Assembly: GCA_050123375.1 (NCBI GenBank)
Contig: JASFHF010000006.1
Span: 1 to 64,000 of the forward strand
DNA from: JASFHF01 sp050123375
GTDB taxonomy: Bacteria > Pseudomonadota > Gammaproteobacteria > UBA12402
DNA: 64,000 bases
Direction of reading: 5' to 3'
Of the stretch, positions 16,269 through 24,092 are shown in pieces. Both the position numbers and the translations under genes were made by a program. Positions within the stretch are counted from its first letter, which is position 1, and each line of letters opens with the position of its first letter. The notes under the pieces were generated by a model. It made no database searches and was not told the DNA's origin. It was given only the letters and a program-made list of their open reading frames with translations.

Positions 16269-17540
16269 TTATGTTGTTATTTTGGTTTGCAAGAAATTTA
16301 TCAGCTCATCATTTTTAATTTGCGTTATGTTGGTATCTGTACGGGATTTATATTCAATCGTGCCGTTATCTAAACCTTTTTCACCAATGACTAAACGGTG
16401 TGGAATACCAATTAGTTCCATGTCAGCAAACATTGCGCCAGGACGTTCGGCGCGATCATCAAATAAAACTTCAAAGCCTGCTTTAGTTAGTTTTTGATAA
16501 AGTGATTCTGCAGCAATTTTTACTCGTTCGGATTTGTTCATGGCAATTGGAATAATCGCGATTTGAAACGGCGCTATAATTTCCGGCCAAATAATTCCTT
16601 TATCATCATGATGTTGTTCAATTGTTGCGGCAACGGTTCTGGAAATCCCGATGCCGTAACATCCCATTAACATTGGGATTGCTTGGCCTTGTTCATCCAA
16701 TACAGTAGCCTTCATTGATTTGGAATATTTATCTCCAAGTTGAAAAATTTGTCCAACTTCGATGCCGCGTGCTAACTTTAATTTGCCTTTGCCGTCAGGA
16801 CTTGGGTCGCCTTCTTTTACGTTGCCATGGTTAATCATTTCAACATTAGCGGCATAGTCGCTGGCATCACTGTATGCAATTGCGTCTTCACCAGATTCTG
16901 CAATTACCTGAAATTCTTGTGACATGTTGCCGCCTATTTGTCCGGTCGAGGCAATTACTGCGCGAAAATTTAGACCCAATCGGGTGAAAATTTTGTTGTA
17001 GGTCTCATACATTAAATCGTAGGTTTTTTGTAAACACTCTTTAGTTAAGTGAAAAGAATATGAGTCTTTCATCAAAAATTCACGGCTGCGCATTACCCCA
17101 AAACGCGGACGAATTTCATCACGAAATTTAGTTTGAATTTGGTATAAGTTAATTGGCAGTTGTTTGTAACTATGCAATTCGTGTCGTGCAATTTCGGTAA
17201 TTACTTCTTCGTGAGTTGGACCATAACAAAATTCGTGTTCGTGCCGATCAGTAATCCTTAATAACTCTTTACCATATTGATCCCAGCGTTCGGATTCTTT
17301 CCATAATTCGGCAGGAATCAGTGTAGGCAGCAATAATTCTTGCGCACCAGATGCATCCATTTCTTCGCGCACGATGTTTTCAACTTTGTGCAGCACGCGC
17401 CAACCAAGCGGTAACCAGGAATAAATTCCCGCGCTTAATTTGCGAATCATGCCGGCACGCAGCATTAATTTATGACTGATAAGTTCGGCATCCGTTGGTG
17501 TTTCTTTGAGTGTTGCTAGTAGGTATTTGCTGGTGCGCAT
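16269..17540 (-). CDS. proS: Prolyl-tRNA synthetase lacking the INS editing domain
   Basis: 423 residues from the ATG at 17540 (MRTSKYLL), preceded by GGAGACACC; frames opening further up run through a repeat. It charges tRNA-Pro. Class II motifs are clear: [19 protein letters not shown], motif 2 [20 protein letters not shown], motif 3 [13 protein letters not shown]. The standard bacterial enzyme is about 570 residues. Here the segment after YAANVEMI jumps directly to [13 protein letters not shown], removing about 150-180 residues that in E. coli form the Ala-tRNA-Pro editing domain, while the flanks stay close to the long bacterial type. Confidence 0.96.
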   Translation of the reverse strand: MRTSKYLLATLKETPTDAELISHKLMLRAGMIRKLSAGIYSWLPLGWRVLHKVENIVREEMDASGAQELLLPTLIPAELWKESERWDQYGKELLRITDRHEHEFCYGPTHEEVITEIARHELHSYKQLPINLYQIQTKFRDEIRPRFGVMRSREFLMKDSYSFHLTKECLQKTYDLMYETYNKIFTRLGLNFRAVIASTGQIGGNMSQEFQVIAESGEDAIAYSDASDYAANVEMINHGNVKEGDPSPDGKGKLKLARGIEVGQIFQLGDKYSKSMKATVLDEQGQAIPMLMGCYGIGISRTVAATIEQHHDDKGIIWPEIIAPFQIAIIPIAMNKSERVKIAAESLYQKLTKAGFEVLFDDRAERPGAMFADMELIGIPHRLVIGEKGLDNGTIEYKSRTDTNITQIKNDELINFLQTKITT

Positions 17541-17559
17541 GGTGTCTCCAAGTGTTTTG

Positions 17560-17672
17560 GGGGTCGGGTCTTCACTCATTACATGATGCAACATGCAGTG
17601 CATATGTAATGAGTGAAGACCCGACCCCGTATATTATTACCGCGTAACCATGTAAAGCTCGCGTCCCGCCAA
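17560..17672. repeat. Family B perfect palindrome plus family A half-site
   Basis: Arms of 25 bp (17560-17584 and 17604-17628), beginning GGGGTCGGGTCTTCACTCAT, are exact complements with a 19-base loop. A family A right half (ATGTAAAGCTCGCGTCCC) follows. The same palindrome recurs at 25203-25271. It separates proS from zapD. Confidence 0.85.
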
Positions 17673-17685
17673 CATCCCATACATT

Positions 17686-18456
17686 TTATAGAATGCACTT
17701 GGTTAATGCAAACTTTACGTTTTCATTAGTTTGTTTTGGATGGTCGGTTACATCTGGAATGATAAAACGAATTGTCATACGATGACGGCCAGCACTGATT
17801 TCAGGATAAAATATGACTTCTTTCGGTAGAGTAACACGAATTAGTTGATATGGCAGTTGTGGATCTAAAGTTTCATGATAAAAGCCTTGTTTGGCAATGC
17901 GGTCATGTGCTTTTGAGCTGTTTCTAATAATATTTAACAGGAGATTTATTGCTTGACGAATTTCAGCCAGTTCAGCTAGCCAGGCATCAATTTGAATTTG
18001 GTGAGATTCAGCAGGATGATTTAGCCAGTAGAAATAACCAGGATTATCTATACAACCATCACCGCCAGGGCTAAGTAAGCTTTGGCGTATTGTAGTTAAA
18101 AACTCATTAGCGCGTAGGTTTTGTGCTATTTTCCCTTGAGTGGTGATGAGGTGATTTTTATACTGTTTTAATTGGGTGAGAGTAGTATTTAATGTAGCTT
18201 GATTAACTTTAGGATCAGTATGCAGACGATGTAAAACTGTGATATGGCGATCAAACTCTTTGCTTAGTTTGGTTTTAAAATCCGGCCGGTCTAGAATGTT
18301 AATTGCATCAATCATTAATCTAATGATTGAACGTGTAATTTGAATTGAAGTAGGCTGGCTAGTTGTAAGGGCATTCAGTTGCTGTAATATGTGTTCAAGT
18401 CTAAGGCTTACGCGGACTAGCTCATTTAGGGGTTGTTCGTAGGTAATTGATTCCAT
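17686..18456 (-). CDS. zapD: Cell division protein ZapD
   Basis: 256 residues, normal for this family (formerly DUF1342). It bundles FtsZ filaments at the division ring. It opens with YEQPLNELVRVSLRLEHILQ and carries the family landmarks SPGGDGCIDNPGYFYWLN and QGFYHETLD...QLIRVTLP, ending in a beta-rich IRFIIPD segment. In gammaproteobacteria it usually sits beside coaE and yacG; here the neighbours are proS and lemA. Confidence 0.95.
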   Translation of the reverse strand: MESITYEQPLNELVRVSLRLEHILQQLNALTTSQPTSIQITRSIIRLMIDAINILDRPDFKTKLSKEFDRHITVLHRLHTDPKVNQATLNTTLTQLKQYKNHLITTQGKIAQNLRANEFLTTIRQSLLSPGGDGCIDNPGYFYWLNHPAESHQIQIDAWLAELAEIRQAINLLLNIIRNSSKAHDRIAKQGFYHETLDPQLPYQLIRVTLPKEVIFYPEISAGRHRMTIRFIIPDVTDHPKQTNENVKFALTKCIL

Positions 18457-18509
18457 TATTTATAAATATTACCCGAGTCTTATCTATCAAACAAGGATAT
18501 TATGAGTGT

Positions 18510-18709
18510 GGGGACGAGTCTTTATTAATTACAAAGCAATAAGCTAGATTCTTTGAGGGACGGAGCTTTACATAGTTACGGAGCAATAAGCAAGCTTCTT
18601 TAAGGGTCGGAGCTTCACATGATTACAAGGCAACAAACATGGTCTTGTAATTATGTGAAGCACACGACCCGACTACTTCATGCTTTGTAATTAGTAAAGA
18701 CCTGCCCCC
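18510..18709. repeat. Family A repeat cluster between zapD and lemA
   Basis: It contains a degenerate left copy (GGGGACGAGTCTTTATTAAT), a middle half-copy (GGGACGGAGCTTTACATAG), and a full hairpin around 18606-18674 with arms GGGTCGGAGCTTCACAT / ATGTGAAGCACACGACCC, closed by AAAGACCTGCCCCC. With its flanks it fills the 295-bp gap; no gene is seen in it. Confidence 0.85.
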
Positions 18710-18751
18710 AAATTCATGATATAATTAACAAATCTTAAGGAGGAAATTATT

Positions 18752-19330
18752 ATGAGTGCATTAGTTATTGTTATAATTATAGCAGTGGTTTTACTATTTG
18801 GTATTGTTGCGATTTATAATATGCTAATTCGGCTAATAGAAGCCGTGCGTAATAACAAGAAACAAATTGATATTCAGCTTGATCGCCGTTATAAGGTTTT
18901 TGAATCGTTAATTAACGTAGTAAAGAAATATATGGATTATGAGCAAACCACTTTAAAGGATGTGGTGAAGCTCAGGGGCCAAGCGCAACAAGCAGTTGCT
19001 AAAGGCGACACCAAGGGACAAATTGAAGCAGAAAATGCTATTTCAAAAATAGCTTCTGGAATTAATTTAGTATTTGAGCGATATCCGGATTTGAAGGCGG
19101 ATAAAAATGCGTTGCAATTGCAAGAAGAAATTGTGAATACCGAAAATAAATTAGCTTATTCTAAGCAAGCTTATAATGATAGCATCGAAAAATATAATGC
19201 TACTAAAAAATCATTTTTCCAAAGCATGGTAGTTAGTTTATTTAAAGGCAGGCTTGATTTTGATTTTCCTTACTGGAGTTTAAGTGAAGAACAAATTAAG
19301 ACGCAGGAAGATTATAAAGTAGAGTTGTAA
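18752..19330 (+). CDS. lemA: LemA-family membrane protein
   Basis: 192 residues, with AAGGAGG upstream. One N-terminal membrane helix (about 4-25, LVIVIIIAVVLLFGIVAIYN) is followed by a helical bundle with the LemA landmarks IQLDRRYKVFESLINVVKKY, ISKIASGINLVFERYPDLKA and ENKLAYSKQAYNDSIEKYN. HtpX protease is encoded next, and this pairing is common. In other bacteria LemA is linked with membrane protein quality control or antigen display; its biochemical role is unknown. Confidence 0.93.
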   Translation: MSALVIVIIIAVVLLFGIVAIYNMLIRLIEAVRNNKKQIDIQLDRRYKVFESLINVVKKYMDYEQTTLKDVVKLRGQAQQAVAKGDTKGQIEAENAISKIASGINLVFERYPDLKADKNALQLQEEIVNTENKLAYSKQAYNDSIEKYNATKKSFFQSMVVSLFKGRLDFDFPYWSLSEEQIKTQEDYKVEL

Positions 19331-19342
19331 TGAGAATATAGG

Positions 19343-19455
19343 CGGGACGGGGCTTTACATAATTACAAGTGCTTTGCTTGTTGCCTTGTAATATGTAAAG
19401 CTCCGTCCCTCAAAAAATCTAGCTTATTGCTTTGTAATTAGTAAAAACCTGACCC
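19343..19455. repeat. Family A repeat between lemA and htpX
   Basis: GGGACGGGGCTTTACATAAT...ATATGTAAAGCTCCGTCCC forms the hairpin. It is followed by AAAAACCTGACCC and then the terminal motif TTATGTAAGAACTGAGATCT shared with the copies near 35007 and 38960. Confidence 0.85.
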
Positions 19456-19492
19456 TTAAAAAAGTTATGTAAGAACTGAGATCTAGATAAGT

Positions 19493-20530
19493 ATGAATAA
19501 AAACTACATGCAATTCAAAGCTGCCGATTGGCGTGCAACTTTAGCTGAAAACCAACGTAAAACTTTTGGTGTAATTGCAGCATTTATGCTGATTTACATT
19601 ATAGTTGGTTTAATTGTTGATATGTATATTCATGGTGGATTTATTGCGGGCAATTTTGGGCGGGTTTTTGTAGCGCTTATCAGCTTTCAAATTACTCCTT
19701 GGGCGACAATTACCATGTTGATTGTCGCTGCTATTTCGTTATTAATTACTTTTGCGTTGCATGATCGGTTGATATTGTTGGGAACTAATAGCCGTGAAAT
19801 TACACCAAAAACTGCGCAAAATTTAGCGGAACAACAATTATATAATGTGGTTGAGGAAATGAAAATTGCTGCAGGCATGCGTTATATGCCGAAGGTATAT
19901 TTGATCGAAGCTGATTATATGAATGCATTTGCCAGTGGTTATAGCGAAAAATCTGCTTTAATTGCTATTACACGCGGATTGTTGCAAAAATTAGATCGTG
20001 ATGAATTGGCTGCAGTAATGGCGCATGAATTAAGTCATATTCGTCATGGTGATATCAAGTTGACTTTAACCGCTTCAGTGTTGAGTAGTTTAATGTTAAT
20101 TGTGGTTGATATATTATTTTATAACGTAATTTTTGGCGGAAGCCGCAGACGGCAAAGTGGTGATAATAGATTTTTAATGATAATTATTTTATTGCGTTAT
20201 TTATTACCGGTTATTACGATATTGTTAATGTTATTTTTAAGCCGTACACGTGAATATATGGCAGATGCTGGCAGTGTGGAATTAATGCGGGATAATACTC
20301 CATTAGGGCGAGCATTATTGAAGATAAATCAAGATCATCAAGATAATTTAGATACATATAAGCAAGAATATGGTCAAACCAAGCATGAGGATATTCGGCG
20401 TGCTGCTTATATTTTTGACCCAATTTCAATCAAAGCTGATCCAGTGGTTTCTTTTACCAGCTTGTTTTCTACCCACCCATCAATTCCTTCACGCTTGCGT
20501 AAATTGGGATTTCGGAAGCGTGAAGCTTAA
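19493..20530 (+). CDS. htpX: Membrane metalloprotease HtpX (M48)
   Basis: 345 residues, somewhat longer than the E. coli protein. A zinc endopeptidase that degrades misfolded inner-membrane proteins. Two N-terminal helices (about 25-45 and 70-92) precede the catalytic HELSH (His178, Glu179, His182), with the third ligand supplied by the EYMADAGSVELM segment. Another helix pair follows (LMLIVVDILFYNVIF and LLRYLLPVITILLML). It ends with the typical FSTHPSIPSRLRKL. It follows lemA. Its last 30 coding bases before the end (20484-20513) are duplicated at 21131-21160, on the far side of the BrnTA module. Confidence 0.96.
   Translation: MNKNYMQFKAADWRATLAENQRKTFGVIAAFMLIYIIVGLIVDMYIHGGFIAGNFGRVFVALISFQITPWATITMLIVAAISLLITFALHDRLILLGTNSREITPKTAQNLAEQQLYNVVEEMKIAAGMRYMPKVYLIEADYMNAFASGYSEKSALIAITRGLLQKLDRDELAAVMAHELSHIRHGDIKLTLTASVLSSLMLIVVDILFYNVIFGGSRRRQSGDNRFLMIIILLRYLLPVITILLMLFLSRTREYMADAGSVELMRDNTPLGRALLKINQDHQDNLDTYKQEYGQTKHEDIRRAAYIFDPISIKADPVVSFTSLFSTHPSIPSRLRKLGFRKREA
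20484..20513 (+). repeat. 30-bp direct repeat, copy 1 (within htpX 3' end)
   Basis: It starts TTCCTTCACGCTTGCGTAAA and matches 21131-21160 base for base. The two copies flank the BrnA/BrnT genes. Weaker similarity (ATCAGAAT) continues after both copies. This looks like the trace of an insertion that regenerated the end of htpX. Confidence 0.9.
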
Positions 20531-20776
20531 TCAATCAGAATGTTCGCTATAATATTCTGCGTATTTGTCTAATAATACCCGTATCATTTTTTGATATTGA
20601 GTGTGACGTGATTTTGCTGCTTTTTTGAAATATTTAAGGCTTGCTTTAGTAAGCGATAATGTAATTTTAACAGTTTCTTCTTTTAAAACTAATTCGTCGG
20701 GACCCGGTAAAAAGTCATGTCGTATTTTGATTTCATCAATCGGTTCATCAGTGTATTTTACTTTTTTCTTTCTCAT
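20531..20776 (-). CDS. brnA: BrnA-like antitoxin
   Basis: 81 residues. The C-terminal half (VKITLSLTKASLKYFKKAAKSRHTQYQKMIRVLLDKYA) fits the ribbon-helix-helix domain of BrnA antitoxins. It should bind and neutralise BrnT and repress the shared promoter. The start lies within the last 29 bases of the upstream brnT frame, the usual toxin-first order. It ends exactly where htpX ends on the opposite strand, so the two frames abut. Confidence 0.85.
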   Translation of the reverse strand: MRKKKVKYTDEPIDEIKIRHDFLPGPDELVLKEETVKITLSLTKASLKYFKKAAKSRHTQYQKMIRVLLDKYAEYYSEHSD

Positions 20777-21038
20777 ATATTTTTTTCCCCTTGCGCCAAT
20801 AACCTGCGCCTATTATGCGTATTTTATAGTTTCTGTAAGTAAATCTTACAGTCATAATGGCATTGTCGACTTTGCCGAAACAATAGTATCTTTTTTCTGA
20901 ATGGCTATGATTTAAGTCTTCAGCGATAACACGATGTGGGTCTAAAAATGCTTTTTGAGCCTCAAAGAATGACACACCATGTTTGTGGCGATTGATTTTA
21001 TCTTTTTGATCATCCCATTCAAAAGTTGTTATTCTCAT
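20748..21038 (-). CDS. brnT: BrnT-family toxin (DUF497)
   Basis: 96 residues. A RelE-fold ribonuclease toxin of a type II toxin-antitoxin pair. It shows FEWDDQKDKINRHKHGVSFFEAQKAFLD, DLNHSHSEKRYYCFG, and KIRIIGAGYWRKGKKIYEK, the order seen in BrnT. In most members the last block reads like ISARxA..KERxxYE; here the Arg after ISA-like residues is replaced (IGAGYWRKGKK), so toxicity is uncertain. The promoter region upstream is very A/T-rich and has a dyad at 21074-21107. Confidence 0.87.
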   Translation of the reverse strand: MRITTFEWDDQKDKINRHKHGVSFFEAQKAFLDPHRVIAEDLNHSHSEKRYYCFGKVDNAIMTVRFTYRNYKIRIIGAGYWRKGKKIYEKEKSKIH

Positions 21039-21073
21039 TATTGAATCATATCATATATCAATATAAAAAGCAA

Positions 21074-21107
21074 TATAAAAATACTTATATATATACTTAT
21101 TTTTATA
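21074..21107. promoter_or_regulatory. Dyad upstream of brnT, possible BrnA operator
   Basis: TATAAAAATA (21074-21083) and TATTTTTATA (21098-21107) are complementary, with a 14-bp spacer that itself reads TTATATATATA. The position, 36-70 bp ahead of the brnT start, suits autoregulation by a ribbon-helix-helix antitoxin. Given the A/T richness, chance symmetry is possible. Confidence 0.35.
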
Positions 21108-21130
21108 AGGTTTTATTGGTTATTTGCTAG

Positions 21131-21160
21131 TTCCTTCACGCTTGCGTAAATTGGGATTTC
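21131..21160 (+). repeat. 30-bp direct repeat, copy 2 (htpX-end remnant)
   Basis: It is identical to 20484-20513 in htpX but here in noncoding DNA between brnT and the mgtC-like gene. It marks the outer edge of a roughly 620-bp segment carrying brnTA. Confidence 0.9.
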
Positions 21161-21209
21161 AAAAGAGGTAAGTCTGGTTTTTATCAGAATCTTGCGTTAA
21201 AATTGAAAT

Positions 21210-21677
21210 ATGGAAATATCATTACTAATTCAAATTTTAGTTGCATTTGTTATTGGGGCGATTATTGGTTTGGAGCGTGATTTTCATGGTAGTCCGGCGG
21301 GTGTTAGGACTTATGCGGCAGTTTGTCTTGGTGCCTGTGTGTTTGGGCTGATTTCTACCCATGCTCAGGGAGCACATTATTACCAGAGTGTTGCCGATCC
21401 CACCCGAATTGCAGCGCAGATAGTTACGGGTATTGGTTTTTTGGGCGCGGGAGTGATTTTTCGTACTGGTGTTACAACCGTTGGTTTGACTACAGCCGCT
21501 ACAATTTGGGCTACCGCGGCGGTTGGTTTAAGTATAGCATTTAGATTGTATAGTGTGGCAATATTTGCAGCGGTTTTGATTGTTGTTACTTTAGCTCTTA
21601 ATGAATTACCTTTGTGGGAGAATTTTAAGAATAAAATTAAAAAACGCAGAATTGAATATATGAAATCTAAAGAATAA
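21210..21677 (+). CDS. MgtC/SapB-family membrane protein
   Basis: 155 residues with four or five membrane helices. The family signature is strong: GAIIGLERDFHGSPAGVRTYAAVCLGA near the start, then QIVTGIGFLGAGVIFRTG and GLTTAATIWATAAVGLSI. MgtC proteins aid survival at low magnesium and in macrophages by modulating ATP synthase; this short form lacks the C-terminal ACT-like domain of Salmonella MgtC, so the virulence role cannot be assumed. No strong ribosome site is visible. YgfB follows 6 bp later. Confidence 0.92.
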   Translation: MEISLLIQILVAFVIGAIIGLERDFHGSPAGVRTYAAVCLGACVFGLISTHAQGAHYYQSVADPTRIAAQIVTGIGFLGAGVIFRTGVTTVGLTTAATIWATAAVGLSIAFRLYSVAIFAAVLIVVTLALNELPLWENFKNKIKKRRIEYMKSKE

Positions 21678-21682
21678 TAATT

Positions 21683-22261
21683 ATGAGTATGTTAAATAAT
21701 TATATAACTTATCAGAATGTAGTTAATGCATTACAGTGTCATCATGCTGCGATATTTCCAGCAGAATTTCATGGTTATATGTGCGGAATTATTTGCGGCG
21801 GTAATTATACTGAAAATGAGGCGGGTTTTCGTATCGTGTTAGGTATGCTGCAGAATGAGAATTTTAATTCTAAAGAGGCTAAAGCTATTGCAGCAGAATT
21901 AATGTTAAATACTTTTCATCAGTTACATGATGTTAATTGTGATTTTAAGTTATTATTGCCGGATGATGAGCAGCCAATTAGTTTGCGCAGTCATGCGTTG
22001 GCAGTATGGTGTCAAAACTTCTTAGGCGGATTGGGGTTGTCGGGAATTGACAGCAAAAAAATACAGCAGCAAGAGATTTATGAAATAATATTAGATATTG
22101 CAGAAATTGCAAAACTAAAATATAGCGATTTATTGGATCAGGATAGTGAAGAACAAGAAATGGAATTGATGGAACTAATTGAATATGTTAGAGTTGCGGT
22201 GTTGTTGATTTATACCGAAAGTATGAGTCAGAATGATCAATCAATAAATGTGCGGCATTAG
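21683..22261 (+). CDS. ygfB: UPF0149 family protein YgfB
   Basis: 192 residues. It matches the UPF0149/YgfB family: AIFPAEFHGYMCGIICGG near residue 25, DDEQPISLRSHALAVWCQNFLGGLGLSG in the middle, and an acidic DQDSEEQEMELMELIEYVRVAVLLIY end. It is encoded directly upstream of pepP, as in many gammaproteobacteria, though here two repeats have entered between. YgfB modulates transcription in Pseudomonas; in this organism the role is unknown. Confidence 0.92.
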   Translation: MSMLNNYITYQNVVNALQCHHAAIFPAEFHGYMCGIICGGNYTENEAGFRIVLGMLQNENFNSKEAKAIAAELMLNTFHQLHDVNCDFKLLLPDDEQPISLRSHALAVWCQNFLGGLGLSGIDSKKIQQQEIYEIILDIAEIAKLKYSDLLDQDSEEQEMELMELIEYVRVAVLLIYTESMSQNDQSINVRH

Positions 22262-22280
22262 AGTTGAAGTTAGTTTGACT

Positions 22281-22497
22281 TATATCTCAGTTTTTACATA
22301 GTACCTTAGAGGGACGGAGCTTTACATGATTACAAAGCAACAAACAGGGCATTGTAATTATGTAAAGCTCACGATCCGGGTTACCCAACTTCTTTTATCT
22401 ATATCTCGGTTATTACATAGTACCTTAGAGGGACGGAGCTTTACATGATTACAAAGCAACAAACAGGGCATTGTAATTATGTAAAGCTCACGTCCCG
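22281..22497. repeat. Two family A copies in a 119-bp tandem duplication
   Basis: GGGACGGAGCTTTACATGAT starts at 22311 and again at 22430, 119 bp apart, and the left flanks (TATATCTCRGTTWTTACATAG) are duplicated too. The arms close with GTAAAGCTCACGATCC and GTAAAGCTCACGTCCC. The second copy runs straight into the pepP start codon at 22499. No other content is seen in this gap. Confidence 0.92.
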
Positions 22498-22498
22498 T

Positions 22499-23773
22499 AT
22501 GCTTATGGAGTTTTCTGCGAGACGAAAAAAGTTATTTGCAAAAATGCGGCCGCATAGTGTTGCAATTGTTTTTGCTGCTCCTCAGTATTTTCGCAATGGT
22601 GATGTAACGTTTCCTTATCGCCAAAATAGCGATTTTTATTATTTAACTGGATTTACCGAACCTAATGCAGTTGCGGTTTTTGTTAAATCAACATCAGCAG
22701 AACAATATGTGTTATTCAGTCAACCGAAGAATTTGATTAAAGAACAATGTTATGGTTTTCGTGTTGGCCAGGAAAAAGCTGTCGAAGTATATGGAGTTGA
22801 TCAGGCATATTCAGTTGATGAAATACATAAACATATGCCGCAATTGTTACAGGATGTGCAAGCGGTATATTATCAGTTTCATCATCCATTACAATATAAT
22901 AAGCTGATAGATGAGTGGTTAGGTAAAAGAAATTGTGGGCCGTGGAAAATTAATTTAGCTGATATTGTTCATGAGATGCGTTTAATTAAAAGTCCAGCGG
23001 AAATTGGATTATTAAAGCAGGCTGCGGAGATTACTGCGCACGCACATTTAAAAATTATGCAGCAATGTAAACCCAAAATGTATGAATATGAGTTAGTAGG
23101 AAAATTGTTCCATGAATATTATGTGCATGGTGCGCAAGCGGCCGCATTTCCGCCGATTGTAGCAAGCGGTTACAATAGTTGTGTTTTGCATTATGAAGAA
23201 AATAACCGACAAATTCACGATGGTGATTTGGTGTTGGTTGATGCCGGATGTGAATATCAATATTATGCAGCAGATGTTGCGCGCACTTTTCCGGCGAATG
23301 GTAAATTTACTCGCGAACAAGCGCTAATCTATGAAATTGTGTTATTAGCGCAACAAAAGGTTATAGAACAAATTAGGCCGGGCAGTAATTGGTATGATGG
23401 ACAAAAGATTGCTGTGCGAACTATTACAGAAGGTTTGCGTGATCTTGGAATTTTGCGCGGTAATGTTGATAAATTAATTAAGCAGCGAGCATATAAACCT
23501 TTTTATATGCACAAAGTTAGTCATTGGTTGGGATTGGATTCTCACGATGTTGGTGCTTTTAAAATTCATGATCAAGAAACGCGGTTGCAGCCTGGTATGG
23601 TTTTAACCGTTGAGCCAGGAATTTATATTTTACCCAACATGAAAAATGTTGATGAAAAATGGTGGGGGATTGGTGTTCGTATCGAAGACGATTTGTTGGT
23701 GACAGAAAATGGGCATGAGGTTTTAACTAATGCGGCACCGAAAACTCTCGCAGAAATTGAGGATATTTTGTGA
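22499..23773 (+). CDS. pepP: Xaa-Pro aminopeptidase
   Basis: 424 residues from ATG 22499 (another ATG at 22505). It releases N-terminal residues preceding proline. The C-terminal pita-bread domain shows the metal ligands: DAGCEYQYYAADVART (two Asp), HWLGLDSHDVG, EPGIY and RIEDD. There is no ribosome site ahead of 22499, because the palindromic repeat abuts it. The only GGAG with good spacing is inside the repeat (22435-22438), before an in-frame ATG at 22445; using it would add an 18-residue leader MITKQQTGHCNYVKLTSR. So the real start may lie in the repeat. Confidence 0.95.
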   Translation: MLMEFSARRKKLFAKMRPHSVAIVFAAPQYFRNGDVTFPYRQNSDFYYLTGFTEPNAVAVFVKSTSAEQYVLFSQPKNLIKEQCYGFRVGQEKAVEVYGVDQAYSVDEIHKHMPQLLQDVQAVYYQFHHPLQYNKLIDEWLGKRNCGPWKINLADIVHEMRLIKSPAEIGLLKQAAEITAHAHLKIMQQCKPKMYEYELVGKLFHEYYVHGAQAAAFPPIVASGYNSCVLHYEENNRQIHDGDLVLVDAGCEYQYYAADVARTFPANGKFTREQALIYEIVLLAQQKVIEQIRPGSNWYDGQKIAVRTITEGLRDLGILRGNVDKLIKQRAYKPFYMHKVSHWLGLDSHDVGAFKIHDQETRLQPGMVLTVEPGIYILPNMKNVDEKWWGIGVRIEDDLLVTENGHEVLTNAAPKTLAEIEDIL

Positions 23774-24079
23774 GGGTTTGGGATTATTTTTTTGCGATTC
23801 GATTTTAAGTTTTGCTTCCTCAATTAGTCTAAATATTACTACTAATGCTGTTAGGCTTAATGTTATTTTGCTATATAATCTTATTTCCATACGGTCACGA
23901 ATTTTTCCCAATAATTCTTCATAGGTTTTGCATTTTTTTTCTTGCATTAGTTTTTCAAGTAATTCTTTAGCACATGTTGCCTTATATTTTTTTTGAAGTG
24001 ATACGGGAATATCAGAACATTCAGAGTAATTTATTTTTCGTTTTTTGAAAAAACGAAAAAAGTATTCACAAAAACACAT
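23723..24079 (-). CDS. Unknown protein, 118 residues, overlapping pepP 3' end
   Basis: Not recognised. AAGGAT lies 9 bases before the ATG, and the gene begins 14 bp past the galK stop in the same direction, so it is probably co-transcribed with galT-galK. It is Lys/Glu-rich and helical, with one candidate membrane segment (about 75-92, ITLSLTALVVIFRLIE) and several Cys residues near the N-terminus. Its last 51 bases run antisense over the end of pepP. The ribosome site is the main support. Confidence 0.5.
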   Translation of the reverse strand: MCFCEYFFRFFKKRKINYSECSDIPVSLQKKYKATCAKELLEKLMQEKKCKTYEELLGKIRDRMEIRLYSKITLSLTALVVIFRLIEEAKLKIESQKNNPKPSQNILNFCESFRCRIS

Positions 24080-24092
24080 ATTATTATTATCC

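Noticed and set aside
16093..16497. Open frame of 134 residues
   Set aside because: The first part is repeat DNA and the rest runs antisense over proS.
17541..17603. N-terminal extension of ProRS ([13 protein letters not shown]...)
   Set aside because: It is encoded by the family B palindrome; MRTSKYLL with GGAGAC upstream matches the family start.
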